A stretch of 64,000 nt of DNA from JBBRCE01 sp038205115 (GTDB lineage Bacteria; Planctomycetota; Planctomycetia; Pirellulales; JBBRCE01): the NCBI GenBank assembly GCA_038205115.1, contig JBBRCE010000006.1, forward strand, positions 1 through 64,000. Direction: 5' to 3'. Positions 45,195 through 54,993 of this stretch are shown here, one piece after another. The notes under the pieces were generated by a model. It was not told where the DNA came from. It ran no database searches and saw only the letters and a list, made by a program, of their open reading frames with translations. A program made the position numbers and the translations under genes. The stretch's first letter is position 1. Every line of letters starts with the position of its first letter.

Positions 45195-46414
45195 TCGGCG
45201 GCAAATCCGCGGCCGCCGGTTCGCAACTTCCGCCCGGCAGTCTGACCGCGCGCTCGCCGGCATCCGAAAAGCCGCGCGGTCCGTTGCCACTTTTCGATCG
45301 GTTAATGACCGACGCCACCCAGTTTGATTTTTTTCAGGCCGTGCGGATCTTCGATCAGATGGCCCGCGATGGCCAACCGGTTGGCCTCAATGGTCCGCCG
45401 GGCGAAGAAAATGTCCGCTTCCGCACGCACATCGCCTTGAGCTTTCCGAGCTCGAGCATTTACGAAGTGCAGCCGCCGCAAGCCGGCCGCGCCATGCCCA
45501 CCATGGCCGTACAGTTCTTCGGGCTGGTCGGCCAGATGGGCGTGCTGCCGCGGCACTACACCGAGGTGCTGCTGCGTCATGAGCGCGAAGCCAAGTACGC
45601 CGAAAAACGCGCGCTCCGCGATTGGTACGATCTGTTCACGCATCGGATGCTGTCGCTATTTTATCGGAGTTGGACCAAGTATCGCTTCTTCATTCCCTAC
45701 GAGCGCGGCGAGCATTTAAACGAAGAGCCCGATCCTTACACGCACGCCTTATTGAGCCTGGCCGGCATTGGCTTACCGACATTGCGTCAGCGGATCAAGA
45801 TTCGCGTGGCTGAACCGGCCGAAATCACTCCGGCGCAGCAAACGGCGCCAACGCCCGTCTTGGCAAAAATCGACGACCTGGCGCTGCTGCATTACGCCGG
45901 CCTGTTGGCGCGTCGGCCACGCACCGCGGCCGGCTTGCAAAATTTGCTGCAAGACTTCTTCGAGATGCCGGTGGAAGTCCGCCAGTTTCACGGCAAGTGG
46001 TTGTGGCTGCAGCAGAGCGATCAATCGCAACTAGGCGCGTTGAACTGCGAACTCGGACAAAGCACGGTGATTGGCGACCGCGTGTGGGATGTCGAGGGTT
46101 CGTTTCATATCCAACTTGGGCCGCTCAATTATGAAGATTTCTGCCAGTTCGTGCCGGATCGCGCGGCAACGACCGATCGCAAAGCGTTTTTCTTGCTTTC
46201 GCACCTCGTGCGGCTTTATATTGGCCCCACCATGGAGTTCGACGTGCAGGCGTTGCTCGCGGCCGACGCCGTGCCGGAATTGCAGTTGGCCCGCGACTCC
46301 GCGCCCGGCCCGCGGTTAGGCTGGAACACCTGGATTCGGGGGCAGCCATTTCCGGCCCCGGTGGGCGACGCCGTATTTTCCGGCGAAGAAGTTTTTTCGA
46401 TGTCCGCAACTTGA
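45158..46414 (+). CDS. tssG: TssG, T6SS baseplate protein
   Basis: 418-residue TssG/VasB homologue. The N-terminal ~45 residues are a low-complexity Ser/Pro/Ala region, longer than usual. The core begins with DRLMTDATQFDFFQAVRIFD and carries VQFFGLVGQMGVLPRHYTEV and a RDWYDLFTHRMLSLFYRSWT segment, diagnostic of the family. The start codon lies inside tssF. With TssE and TssF it completes the wedge genes. Confidence 0.93.
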   Translation: MATQGGRPTTTIVGGKSAAAGSQLPPGSLTARSPASEKPRGPLPLFDRLMTDATQFDFFQAVRIFDQMARDGQPVGLNGPPGEENVRFRTHIALSFPSSSIYEVQPPQAGRAMPTMAVQFFGLVGQMGVLPRHYTEVLLRHEREAKYAEKRALRDWYDLFTHRMLSLFYRSWTKYRFFIPYERGEHLNEEPDPYTHALLSLAGIGLPTLRQRIKIRVAEPAEITPAQQTAPTPVLAKIDDLALLHYAGLLARRPRTAAGLQNLLQDFFEMPVEVRQFHGKWLWLQQSDQSQLGALNCELGQSTVIGDRVWDVEGSFHIQLGPLNYEDFCQFVPDRAATTDRKAFFLLSHLVRLYIGPTMEFDVQALLAADAVPELQLARDSAPGPRLGWNTWIRGQPFPAPVGDAVFSGEEVFSMSAT

Positions 46415-46507
46415 TTTTCCGAACGCCAATTTGCGTTTGGCGCTCGCCGCGCGCCACGCCATAATGTCTCGCACGCATCACTAACAAGCAACGATTGAGA
46501 ACGATTC

Positions 46508-49312
46508 ATGGCCACGCAAGATTTGAATTTGAAGTCCCTCATCGGTCGATTGAACACCGTTTGCCGTCGCTCGTTCGACGGCGCGATGGGCTTGAGCGTT
46601 TCGCGCACTAACTACAACGTCGAGTTGGAACATTGGTTGGTCAAGCTGCTGGAGCCCACCGATGCCGATCTACCACGCATCCTCAAGCATTACGATGTCG
46701 ATCTCTCACGCGTCAACCGTGAACTGACCAAGGCGCTCGATCAACTCAAGACGGGCAACGCCCGGCCGGGCGGACTTTCGCAAGAATTGCTGGACGTCAT
46801 TCGCGAAGCCTGGCTGTTGGCCTCGCTTAATTTCGGACGCCAGCAAGTGCGTTCGGGCATCATTTTGCTGGCCATTCTCACCGATCGCGCCTTGCTGAAC
46901 CGGTTGCAGTCCAGTTCCCCTGAGTTGGCCAAAATTCCTGGCTCGCAGTTGCTCAAAGACTTGCCGACGCTGGTTGAAAGTTCGGTGGAAAACCAGGAAG
47001 CTGGCGCGGCGACGGGCCCAGGCGCTGCGACGAGCGGCGGCGGGCAGCAACCGCTGCCGGGCTCCAAAACGCCCTCGCTGGACCAGTTCACCACCAACCT
47101 CACGGACATGGCCAGAAAAGGCAAGATCGACCCCGTGCTCGGCCGCGATCAGGAAGTTCGCCAGATCATCGACATCCTCACCCGTCGCCGCCAAAACAAT
47201 CCGATTCTGACTGGCGAGGCGGGCGTCGGCAAAACGGCCGTGGTCGAAGGTTTTGCGCTGCGTATTGCCGCCGGCGACGTGCCTGATCCGCTAAAAAACG
47301 TCACGTTGCGGACGCTCGACCTCGGTTTGCTACAAGCCGGTGCCGGCGTCAAAGGCGAATTCGAGAATCGTCTCAAAACGGTGATCGAAGAAGTCAAATC
47401 GTCGCCAACGCCCATCATTTTGTTCATCGATGAAGCGCACACCATGATCGGCGCCGGCGGCGCGGCTGGCCAAAACGATGCCGCCAACCTGCTCAAGCCG
47501 GCGCTCGCCCGTGGCGAGTTGCGAACAATCGCCGCCACGACCTGGGCCGAATACAAAAAGTATTTCGAAAAAGATCCCGCACTGACCCGCCGCTTTCAGG
47601 TGGTCAAGGTGGAAGAGCCCCTGGAAGACGCAGCCGTGCAGATGATGCGCGGTTTGATTCAAACGCTCGAAAAACATCACGGTGTCCGCGTTTTGGACGA
47701 AGCCGTGGTCGACGCCGTGCGGTTGTCGAACCGCTACGTTTCCGGTCGCCAATTGCCGGATAAATCGGTCAGCTTGCTTGATACGGCCTGCTCGCGAGTG
47801 GCGATTGCCCAAAGCTCCACGCCGGCCGCCGTGGAAGATTGCCGCCGCCGCATCGAACAATTAGGCGTGGCCATTGACGTGCTGGATCGCGAAACCATCA
47901 CCGGCGGCGAACATAACACGCGACTCACGGAATATCGCGAATCCAAAGCGTCCGCCGAACTCGAGTTGCAAGCGCTCGAATCACGCTGGAAAATCGAATC
48001 GCAATTGGTCGAAAAAATTCGCAACGTTCGCCATCAGCTTGAAGGCGCGCCCGGCGAAGGCAAAAGCACTAACGGCCAGGCCGCCACGCCGGCTCAATCG
48101 CCAACTGGCAAAGAGGCCGTGGCCAAAAGCGCCGGCGCGGCGAGCAAAGAGGCCGCCACCAAACCGGCCACGCCCGCCGCAGGTGCAGCCCCGCCTGCCG
48201 CGCCGCTCACCGCGGAAGATCGTCAAAAACTGCGGGTTTCGCTCGATGAACTGACGGAAGAACTCAAAACCATCCAAGGCGAAACGCCGCTAATGCAAGT
48301 TTGCGTTGACTCGCAAGCCGTGGCGGAAGTGGTCGCCAATTGGACCGGAATTCCGGTCGGCCGGATGGTGTCGGACGAAATTCAGACCGTGCTCAAGCTC
48401 AAAGAAAAGATGGAGCAGCGGATCGTCGGCCAGTCGCATGCGCTGGATGCCATCGCGCAAAGCATTCGCACCTCGCGCGCAGGTCTAACCGATCCCAAGC
48501 GTCCGATTGGCGTGTTCATGCTGGTGGGCCCCAGCGGCGTCGGCAAGACCGAAACCGCCATCGCCTTGGCAGATTTGCTCTACGGCGGCGAACAGAACAT
48601 GACCGTCATCAACATGAGCGAGTTCAAAGAAGAACACAAAGTCTCGCTGCTGATGGGCTCGCCTCCAGGCTACGTCGGCTACGGCGAAGGCGGCGTGTTG
48701 ACCGAAGCCGTGCGGCGCCGTCCGTACAGCGTGGTGCTGCTGGACGAACTGGAAAAATCGCATCCGGGCGTGCAGGAAATCTTCTTTCAAGTCTTCGACA
48801 AAGGCATGCTCCGCGACGGCGAAGGCCGCGACATCGACTTCAAAAACACTGTCATTTTGATGACCAGCAATGCCGCATCCGACACCGTAATGAAACTGTG
48901 CGCCGACCCCGACACGATGCCAGACTCGGTTGGTCTGGCCGAAGCGCTCTACCCGGAGTTGCTCAAAGTCTTTAAACCGGCGTTCCTGGGGCGCATTCAA
49001 TTGGTGCCTTACTTTCCGCTGGCCGACAGCGTGATGCGGAGCATCATCGAACTCAAGCTGGGCCATGTGCGTCGCCGGATCAAAGACAACTATCAGGCCA
49101 CGTTCCAATACGGCCCGGAAGTGGTCGATGCCATTGCCTCGCGCTGCAAGGAAGTCGAAAGCGGCGCCCGCAATATCGACCACATCATCAACCGCACGCT
49201 GCTGCCGCAGCTTTCCGCCGAGTTCTTGTCCAAAATGGCTGAAGGCGGCGTCATCACCGGCACCACCATCGGCGTGGATGCCGAGGGCAACTTTACCTAC
49301 GCGATTGAATAA
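46508..49312 (+). CDS. tssH: ClpV/TssH, T6SS sheath-disassembly AAA+ ATPase
   Basis: 934-residue Clp-type unfoldase. An N-terminal Clp-N domain (residues ~1-160) binds the contracted sheath in known systems. The D1 ATPase has Walker A GEAGVGKT at 236-243 and Walker B LFIDEAHTM. The middle coiled-coil domain carries an Ala/Pro/Lys-rich insertion at about 520-575 (EAVAKSAGAASKEAATKPAT), not found in most ClpV. The D2 ATPase has GPSGVGKTET at about 673-682 and LLDELEKSHPGVQEIFFQVF. It is separated from tssG by 93 bp and closes the T6SS block. Confidence 0.92.
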   Translation: MATQDLNLKSLIGRLNTVCRRSFDGAMGLSVSRTNYNVELEHWLVKLLEPTDADLPRILKHYDVDLSRVNRELTKALDQLKTGNARPGGLSQELLDVIREAWLLASLNFGRQQVRSGIILLAILTDRALLNRLQSSSPELAKIPGSQLLKDLPTLVESSVENQEAGAATGPGAATSGGGQQPLPGSKTPSLDQFTTNLTDMARKGKIDPVLGRDQEVRQIIDILTRRRQNNPILTGEAGVGKTAVVEGFALRIAAGDVPDPLKNVTLRTLDLGLLQAGAGVKGEFENRLKTVIEEVKSSPTPIILFIDEAHTMIGAGGAAGQNDAANLLKPALARGELRTIAATTWAEYKKYFEKDPALTRRFQVVKVEEPLEDAAVQMMRGLIQTLEKHHGVRVLDEAVVDAVRLSNRYVSGRQLPDKSVSLLDTACSRVAIAQSSTPAAVEDCRRRIEQLGVAIDVLDRETITGGEHNTRLTEYRESKASAELELQALESRWKIESQLVEKIRNVRHQLEGAPGEGKSTNGQAATPAQSPTGKEAVAKSAGAASKEAATKPATPAAGAAPPAAPLTAEDRQKLRVSLDELTEELKTIQGETPLMQVCVDSQAVAEVVANWTGIPVGRMVSDEIQTVLKLKEKMEQRIVGQSHALDAIAQSIRTSRAGLTDPKRPIGVFMLVGPSGVGKTETAIALADLLYGGEQNMTVINMSEFKEEHKVSLLMGSPPGYVGYGEGGVLTEAVRRRPYSVVLLDELEKSHPGVQEIFFQVFDKGMLRDGEGRDIDFKNTVILMTSNAASDTVMKLCADPDTMPDSVGLAEALYPELLKVFKPAFLGRIQLVPYFPLADSVMRSIIELKLGHVRRRIKDNYQATFQYGPEVVDAIASRCKEVESGARNIDHIINRTLLPQLSAEFLSKMAEGGVITGTTIGVDAEGNFTYAIE

Positions 49313-49399
49313 CACCCATTCCGTCCTACAAGTTCTTGCACACTGAGTGGCGAGCGTATTACCAAGGCAAAGTTCCTTGTGTCGATCGGCAACTCCGTA

Positions 49400-50395
49400 A
49401 TGATCAAAAATGCCATGTTGCGTACTGCAGTCGTCAAATGCTTCATTCTCTGCGTCCCGTTCACAGTTATTGCCGCAGAGCCGGCTAAGACTGATTCCAA
49501 ATCCGCATCAAAACCCGACTCCCATTGGAAGCTTGTTTGGAGCGATGAATTCGATGGCGACAAGATCGATCGTGCCAAGTGGGATTTCGATCTCGGCAAC
49601 GGCTTCGTCGCCGCGGACGGCAAAACATTCATTGCTGGCTGGGGCAATAACGAACTGGAGTATTACACGGATCGGGCGGAAAACGCGTTTGTCAAAGACG
49701 GCCTGCTGCACATCAAGGCAATCAAAGAAGATTACCGTGGCAGCAACTACACTTCCGCACGGCTAAAAACCCGCAAGCAAGATAAAACCGCGCTGTTCAG
49801 CAAGCTGTACGGTAAATTCGAATTCAAAGCCAAGTCGTCGACAGGGCGGGGCATTTGGCCGGCCATCTGGATGATGCCCCTAGCCGATCGATTTGGCACT
49901 TGGCCAGCCTCCGGCGAAATCGATATCCTCGAAGCCCGCGGGCATGAGCCGCGCACAATCATCGGCACCCTGCACTATGGCTCTAGTTGGCCGGCGGTCG
50001 CCAGTAGCGGGCACGACTACAACTTGCCCAACAAAGGCACCATCGCCGACTTTCACATTTACGCGCTGGAGTGGGAGCCGGGGGAAATCCGCCTGCTGGT
50101 GGACGAAAAGCTCTACCAGACGCGAAATTTCTGGTGGAGCAGCAGCAAGCAAGCCGATGGCAAAGGCCAAATGCCGGCGAGCGAAAAAGATCTGAACGCC
50201 TGGCCCGCGCCGATCAATCAGCCATTTTACATCATCATGAATCTGGCGGTTGGCGGCAACTTTGTCGGCAATCCGAACGAAAAAACCGAATTTCCCGCGG
50301 AGATGCTGGTGGATTATGTTCGCGTTTACGACAAAGTCGGCGGCTACGACGTGACCAAACCTCGCGGCGAAGGCAAGCTGCCATTCGCGAAGTAG
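49400..50395 (+). CDS. Secreted glycoside hydrolase family 16 (beta-glucanase-like)
   Basis: 331-residue exported GH16 enzyme. The signal peptide is residues 1-26. The catalytic E-x-D-x-x-E motif is GEIDILEARG (E173, D175, E178). Other GH16 segments are WSDEFDGDKIDRAKWDFDLG, NNELEYYTDRAENAFVKDGL, GRGIWPAIWMMP and INQPFYIIMNLAVGGNFVGN. It probably hydrolyses beta-1,3- or mixed-linked glucans such as laminarin. The ATG at 49400 starts at the signal peptide; a GTG at 49379 is upstream. It follows the T6SS operon by 87 bp, but the cleavable Sec signal argues against its being a T6 effector. Confidence 0.9.
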   Translation: MIKNAMLRTAVVKCFILCVPFTVIAAEPAKTDSKSASKPDSHWKLVWSDEFDGDKIDRAKWDFDLGNGFVAADGKTFIAGWGNNELEYYTDRAENAFVKDGLLHIKAIKEDYRGSNYTSARLKTRKQDKTALFSKLYGKFEFKAKSSTGRGIWPAIWMMPLADRFGTWPASGEIDILEARGHEPRTIIGTLHYGSSWPAVASSGHDYNLPNKGTIADFHIYALEWEPGEIRLLVDEKLYQTRNFWWSSSKQADGKGQMPASEKDLNAWPAPINQPFYIIMNLAVGGNFVGNPNEKTEFPAEMLVDYVRVYDKVGGYDVTKPRGEGKLPFAK

Positions 50396-50509
50396 CGCGT
50401 TTTGCGATTGAATGGTCGAAGCACACAGCGATGCCATCGATAAGCCAAGCAGTCTTCCCAAAACGTATGGGATCGTACGCTGGTCGCCGATTTTTCTGAT
50501 CGTGGCGTG

Positions 50510-50962
50510 CTAATCGATTTCCGAAGTCGGCAATCCGCAAACGGACGCCGCGGAAATCAGTTTCTTGTCGGCGGCGACGAACACGCTTGTTGGCCGTCGG
50601 CTTTGCAACGCCAAGGCGCTAACCAGATGAATCGCGTCGAGCGTGCGGACATTGACGAGTAATCCGTGGCTGCCAAGAAATTCAACCGCGTTTTCCGCCC
50701 GACGACCACTCATCGCCATCACGGTCAATAATCCGCAAGCGACGTCAGCTTCGATCAACATCGATAAGTTCCGATAATCTGCAGCCGTTAAGATTTTTTC
50801 GCGAACCAATCTCGCAAAAACGGAATGAATCTCAACCAACGCCAATCGTGAAACGATCAAGCGATTGCCAGAATCCATCATCAATGTTTCAACGGCTGCC
50901 GAACCCCGCTCACGATGGTACCGCTTGACGAGCGCGCTCGAATCGAGGACAAAGGTCGGCAT
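50510..50962 (-). CDS. PIN-domain (VapC-like) toxin
   Basis: 150-residue PIN-domain ribonuclease. The acidic active-site residues are D7 (FVLDSSALVKRYH), E44 (ALVEIHSVFA), and the C-terminal D108 (RTLDAIHLVSA) with D132 (FVAADKKLI). It begins immediately after the antitoxin stop (TAA directly followed by ATG), a classic toxin-antitoxin arrangement. Family members cleave tRNA or mRNA when unopposed. Confidence 0.88.
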   Translation of the reverse strand: MPTFVLDSSALVKRYHRERGSAAVETLMMDSGNRLIVSRLALVEIHSVFARLVREKILTAADYRNLSMLIEADVACGLLTVMAMSGRRAENAVEFLGSHGLLVNVRTLDAIHLVSALALQSRRPTSVFVAADKKLISAASVCGLPTSEID

Positions 50963-51232
50963 TTATCGCTCTTCTCGTTCGCCCTGGATCAGATCGGCAA
51001 GCGAACCTTGATATTTCAAGAGAATCGTGCGTGCGTCATCGACCGACGGTGGGATCTGAGATTGCGTGCGACATCGGTCCATATATTCCAGGTCGAGTAA
51101 CTCGTCGATGCCGCCACTCTCTGCGTGAATGAGATCAACCTGCAACGTTACGCGCTGGCCTTCCTTCAACTGCACCTGTGATTCGGGCCGAAAAGCCCCG
51201 TTTTCGAAAATTGCCTTGATGCGGTGATCCAT
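50963..51232 (-). CDS. Antitoxin of the DUF104/AF2212 family
   Basis: 89-residue protein. The N-terminal DUF104 domain (MDHRIKAIFENGAFRP, then VQLKEGQRVTLQVDL) is a small beta-barrel-like DNA-binding or antitoxin domain. The acidic-basic C-terminal helix (DDARTILLKYQGSLADLIQG) should wrap the PIN toxin. The ATG at 51232 starts at the domain; the frame runs to 51316. It is directly upstream of the toxin gene and likely autoregulates the pair. Confidence 0.82.
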   Translation of the reverse strand: MDHRIKAIFENGAFRPESQVQLKEGQRVTLQVDLIHAESGGIDELLDLEYMDRCRTQSQIPPSVDDARTILLKYQGSLADLIQGEREER

Positions 51233-51573
51233 ATTCCCATTGTAGCTCGCTTTCCGTCGAAAATTCCAGCGCAGCACACTCAACCGAATTCGCAACTCCG
51301 GCAATTTTGCGCGCAATTCACTTCAGTGGCACTCAGAAGTCAGGAATGCAGCGGCATAACGAGGAGCCTTAAGGCGGTTGGCTTGAACAACGGTGCAGGC
51401 AATTGAGAATAAGTAACTCGTCACTGAAAATTGAAAATTGTCGAGCAGCGCGATTGCGTTTTTCGCGTCTAGACGATCTTTCAAATTTTAGTATTCATTG
51501 ACCAATTACGAATTCTTAATGATCGAAAGCGTTGCCCTGGAACGTCGCGCCGCGCAACCATCCCGTCTTCATC

Positions 51574-52749
51574 CTAACGTTCAGCCTTTAATTGCTCATC
51601 GTGTCGCATGCCGCTGGGCGGATTGTCGGCGCGATGCATGTTGGCGAGCGCCGACTTCGCGCCCGCATGCTGCTCGGCGTCGTTGTCTTCCCACTCGATC
51701 GAAACGCCGCCGCTGTAACCGGCCCGATTCAGCTCGACCAATAGCGCTTCGGTGCAGGTGGCGTCGCGCGCGGTGCCTGCGGTGACAAAGTTCCAGCCGT
51801 TGTGCTTGTCGCCCATCGGTTTGTGGCCGCCGAGCAGCCCGTTTCGCGTGTAGCCGTCAATCACTTGCACGCCTTTAATGTGCGCGCAGTGAATGCGATC
51901 GCCAAAGGTGCGAATGAAATCGATGCCCGACACGCCTTGCCATTCCATGTGCGAGCAATCGAAGTTGAAGCCCGACGCTTTTGCAAATCCGGCTTTGTCC
52001 AGTGCAGCCAGATAGTCGGTGGCGCTAGCAATATCGCCCATCGCCCGTTCGCTCGGATGGCATTCCAAGTCGTAGGTGGTGCCGTACTTCAAACAGGCCT
52101 GAAACACGGGCGAAAACCGTTCGACCAGCAGATCGAGACTCACCTGGTAAACGTCCGGAATTGCGTGGCCGCCCAGCGACTGCGGTAGCGGCGGAAACAA
52201 AAACCAGTGACTCCAACAATGTGCGGGCGATCCGACGAATCCAGAGATCGGCACAGTTCGATTTTGCAACTTGCCCACGTAATGTGCCAATCGCACGCAG
52301 CCCACCAGTGCGTCGGTGGCCTGCTTTTGAGCAATGGCCGCGACATCGTCCGGCACGTAATATGGATTGGTACGCGGCGGATTGTTGCCGGCAGCTCGCC
52401 ACTTGGCATACGCGGCCACGCTTTCGCCACCGAGAAACTGCAGCGTCTTGGCGCTCGGCTCATCGCCCAGAGCTTGCCCCTGCAAATGCGCTGCAATCGA
52501 CAAAATTTCCAGCTTGCGGTGTTTGGCTTTTCCGACGCGCTCTTGGGCGTAGGCTTCCGCACCGCCATCGTCTTGACAACGGGCAAGATCGAGTTCCCAA
52601 CTGGCTTCTTCCCAGCCGTCGAAGCCGGTCTCGGCAATCCAATTTAGCCACTGTTCTTCCGGCACGTTGCCAAATTGTCCGCGAACCAAGCCAATCTGAT
52701 GGAACGAATGCTTGCCGCGGCGATGCTCGGCCGTTTGATGATGACCCAC
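51574..52749 (-). CDS. Sugar phosphate isomerase/epimerase-like TIM-barrel protein
   Basis: 391-residue protein of the xylose isomerase-like TIM-barrel (AP_endonuc_2) superfamily. Metal-ligand-type segments are TYDLECHPSERAMGDI, FNFDCSHMEWQGV, IHCAHIKGVQVIDG and GVSIEWEDNDAEQ. The N-terminus (RGKHSFHQIGLVRGQFGNVP) and WEEASWELDLARC are typical of planctomycete and verrucomicrobial homologues. It probably acts on a sugar or sugar acid in the cytoplasm; the substrate is unknown. It stands alone, transcribed leftward. Confidence 0.82.
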   Translation of the reverse strand: MGHHQTAEHRRGKHSFHQIGLVRGQFGNVPEEQWLNWIAETGFDGWEEASWELDLARCQDDGGAEAYAQERVGKAKHRKLEILSIAAHLQGQALGDEPSAKTLQFLGGESVAAYAKWRAAGNNPPRTNPYYVPDDVAAIAQKQATDALVGCVRLAHYVGKLQNRTVPISGFVGSPAHCWSHWFLFPPLPQSLGGHAIPDVYQVSLDLLVERFSPVFQACLKYGTTYDLECHPSERAMGDIASATDYLAALDKAGFAKASGFNFDCSHMEWQGVSGIDFIRTFGDRIHCAHIKGVQVIDGYTRNGLLGGHKPMGDKHNGWNFVTAGTARDATCTEALLVELNRAGYSGGVSIEWEDNDAEQHAGAKSALANMHRADNPPSGMRHDEQLKAER

Positions 52750-52954
52750 GCTGTTTCCCTCGAAACGAAGACAAATTTCATCGAAAAACTAGTTTAACAG
52801 CCGCCGCGCGGAACGGTAGTGGACTGCTGCGAAAAATCAGTTGGCGGCACAATGTGGCAACGTTGACTGCGGGAAGCGACGTAAAATTGCAGCGGATTGC
52901 CGCTGCCATGATCGCTCCATCTATGCACCAGCGGCAAGCGCCAGAACGTGCAAA

Positions 52955-53548
52955 TCATGCCAGTTCTTCCAGAACCAATTGCAGCGCCTGTGCGGAAACA
53001 CTGCTGGGCAGCGCCGCGTGCGGTTGCGGTTCGTAGATCACTTGCGAAAGATCCAGCGGCACATGAACGAAGGCCGACTTGGTTTTTAGCCCCAAGCGCT
53101 CGCTGAAATAGTGCGTCAGGTACAATGTCGCATTGCACAGGTACGTGCCGGCGTGATACGAAATCTGTGTCGGAATACCAGCCCGGCAGAGTTTGTGATG
53201 CCAATCGGCAAGCGGTAACGCGGTCCGATAGGCCACCGGGCCGTCGTCCACCAGAGGCCGAAATTGATCGGCCGGCTGACTGCTGCCGCCGCCAATGTTC
53301 AAGGCAATCGATTCCAAGTGAATTCGCGTGGTGCCCGGCGCTTGGCCAAGATGAATCACATAATCGTAGTTAGCCTGCAGATCGTCGGCCAATCGCTGCC
53401 GCACAGCCGCAAAATCCACGGGATACAGCCGCGTGACAATTTTGGGATTGGCAGGAAGCTGATGGGTCAGTTGCACCAGCGCCAGCCAACTGGCATTGGT
53501 TTTCCAACGATCGTAGGGTTCGAATGCCGTAATGAGTACGCGAGTCAT
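52955..53548 (-). CDS. Pyroglutamyl-peptidase I family cysteine peptidase
   Basis: 197-residue peptidase C15 homologue. The catalytic triad is readable: E79 (TRIHLESIALN), C138 (GTYLCNATLY) and H162 (SAFVHVPL). Spacing matches the family (E81, C144, H168). The N-terminal GGxxxNPS motif of true Pcp is altered to YDRWKTNAS, so substrate preference may differ from pyroglutamate. The gene lies 44 bp after the aldo/keto reductase gene in the same direction, so they may be co-transcribed. Confidence 0.85.
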   Translation of the reverse strand: MTRVLITAFEPYDRWKTNASWLALVQLTHQLPANPKIVTRLYPVDFAAVRQRLADDLQANYDYVIHLGQAPGTTRIHLESIALNIGGGSSQPADQFRPLVDDGPVAYRTALPLADWHHKLCRAGIPTQISYHAGTYLCNATLYLTHYFSERLGLKTKSAFVHVPLDLSQVIYEPQPHAALPSSVSAQALQLVLEELA

Positions 53549-53592
53549 GAGCGTCTAGGATGCGGATTGAACAGAAATTCGGAACACGGTGG

Positions 53593-54567
53593 TTAGTTGG
53601 CTTGTACGGCACTGCGGGTCACGGCCTGACCTCGCCGCGCCAGCGCGCTGGCCACAGCGGCATTTTGTTCTGACGTCAATTCCCAACCCGCGCCGGCTGC
53701 GTTTTCCGTAATCTGATCCACGCGTTTGGCGCCGCACAGCGCGGCCGTAATGCCCGGCTGCTGAATCGTCCAGTTGATGACCAGTTCCGCCAGAGTGTGG
53801 CGGGCCGAATCAGCAACCGGACGGAGTTCGTCTAGCAGGTCTTGGTTCTTCTGCCATTCTAGCCCCTGAAACATCGGATATTTCGCGCGCCCATCGCCGG
53901 GCTGAAAGACATGTGCGCGAGCCAGTTTTCCGGCAAACAGCCCCTTGAGGAGCGGCCAATACACGCAAATCGAAACGGAATTCATCAGGCACCACGGCAA
54001 AACTTCCGCTTCGATCTCGCGCTGCAGCATGTTGTACGGCGGCTGAATGGCCGTCAGCGGGCAGACTTCGTGAAACTGCTTGATCTGCACCAGCGTGGCG
54101 TTAGAAAGTCCGACGCTGCGAACTTTGCCCTCGGTCAGCAAGTGGCCCAGCGCCGCGGCAGACTCGGTCAGCGGCGTGCGCGGGTCGGGCGCGTGCAAAT
54201 AGTAGAGATCGATGACATCGGTTTTCAGCCGTTCGAGACTCGTGTGACACTGCCGCCGCAGCGTTTGCGGTGATCCGTCGAACGCCTGCTTGCCTTGCTC
54301 ATCCCAATGAATGCCCCCTTTACTGGCAATCACCAACTCGTCACGACGATGCCCTAGGGCGCGAGCAATCAGCCGTTCGCTCTGCCCGTCGGCGCCGTAC
54401 ACGTAAGCCGTATCGAAAAAATTGATGCCCAAATCCGGGCATGCTGCAAGTGTGGCCAGGCCGTCGGCCTCGGTCACGTCGCGGCTGGTCATGCCGGCAA
54501 TTGGCCAACAGCCGAGCGCCACGGGGCTGACTCGCAGTTCGGTTTTTCCGAGCGGTCGGAGTTTCAT
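53593..54567 (-). CDS. Aldo/keto reductase
   Basis: 324-residue NADPH-dependent reductase of the aldo/keto reductase TIM-barrel family. Catalytic-type residues are D52 and Y57 (INFFDTAYVYG), K in VIASKGG, and H in DLYYLHAPDPRTP. The cofactor region contains WTIQQPGITAALCGAKRVDQ near the C-terminus. The N-terminal MKLRPLGKTELRVSPVALGC is a typical start. Substrate unknown; oxidoreductases of this YajO/L-glyceraldehyde reductase-like group reduce aldehydes or sugars. Confidence 0.9.
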   Translation of the reverse strand: MKLRPLGKTELRVSPVALGCWPIAGMTSRDVTEADGLATLAACPDLGINFFDTAYVYGADGQSERLIARALGHRRDELVIASKGGIHWDEQGKQAFDGSPQTLRRQCHTSLERLKTDVIDLYYLHAPDPRTPLTESAAALGHLLTEGKVRSVGLSNATLVQIKQFHEVCPLTAIQPPYNMLQREIEAEVLPWCLMNSVSICVYWPLLKGLFAGKLARAHVFQPGDGRAKYPMFQGLEWQKNQDLLDELRPVADSARHTLAELVINWTIQQPGITAALCGAKRVDQITENAAGAGWELTSEQNAAVASALARRGQAVTRSAVQAN

Positions 54568-54993
54568 GAATGTAGAGATTGCGACCGCGAAGTTGGGTTT
54601 TGACGATTATTCGCCAGTCTAATCGCTGGTATGCTCGGTCGCCAGCTTTCTGACCGACCGGTTCAAAACCATATTCAAGCAAAAAACTGGCGAGATGCCG
54701 CCAAACACGCAGCAAACCGTGTAAATGGCAGCCTGTCAAGCATGTTGCGCGCGGCTGCGTGCTAAACATTTTAAGAGTCGGCGCTTTCGCCGGGCTGGCA
54801 ATTTCGCTTTGAAATTACCGCGGTCGACGCCGCTAGCCAGCTCAAGTTTTGCTGCCTGAGAATGTAGTCGGCACCAAACAATGCATTTTTCGAATTCGTG
54901 GCAATGGCCTGCTGGCGTTGTCGCGTTGTGATCCACAAGTTTCGTCCGCGTTTACAAATTCTACTGGTGACATCGATTTAGGTTGAAGCGGTC
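54568..54993. other. 426-bp intergenic region, no gene seen
   Basis: This divergent region between the aldo/keto reductase and the response-regulator gene contains only short overlapping frames without recognisable products. It presumably carries both promoters; no pair of boxes stood out. Confidence 0.4.

Noticed and set aside
46424..46442. Inverted repeat CGCCAA/TTGGCG between tssG and tssH
   Set aside because: Six-bp stem without a T-tract; too weak to call a terminator.
48485..49315. 276-codon minus-strand frame opposite clpV
   Set aside because: Antisense of the AAA+ domain; no independent features.
49400..50395. GH16 enzyme as a T6SS effector
   Set aside because: It has a cleavable Sec signal peptide and no VgrG, PAAR or adaptor association; adjacency alone is not enough.
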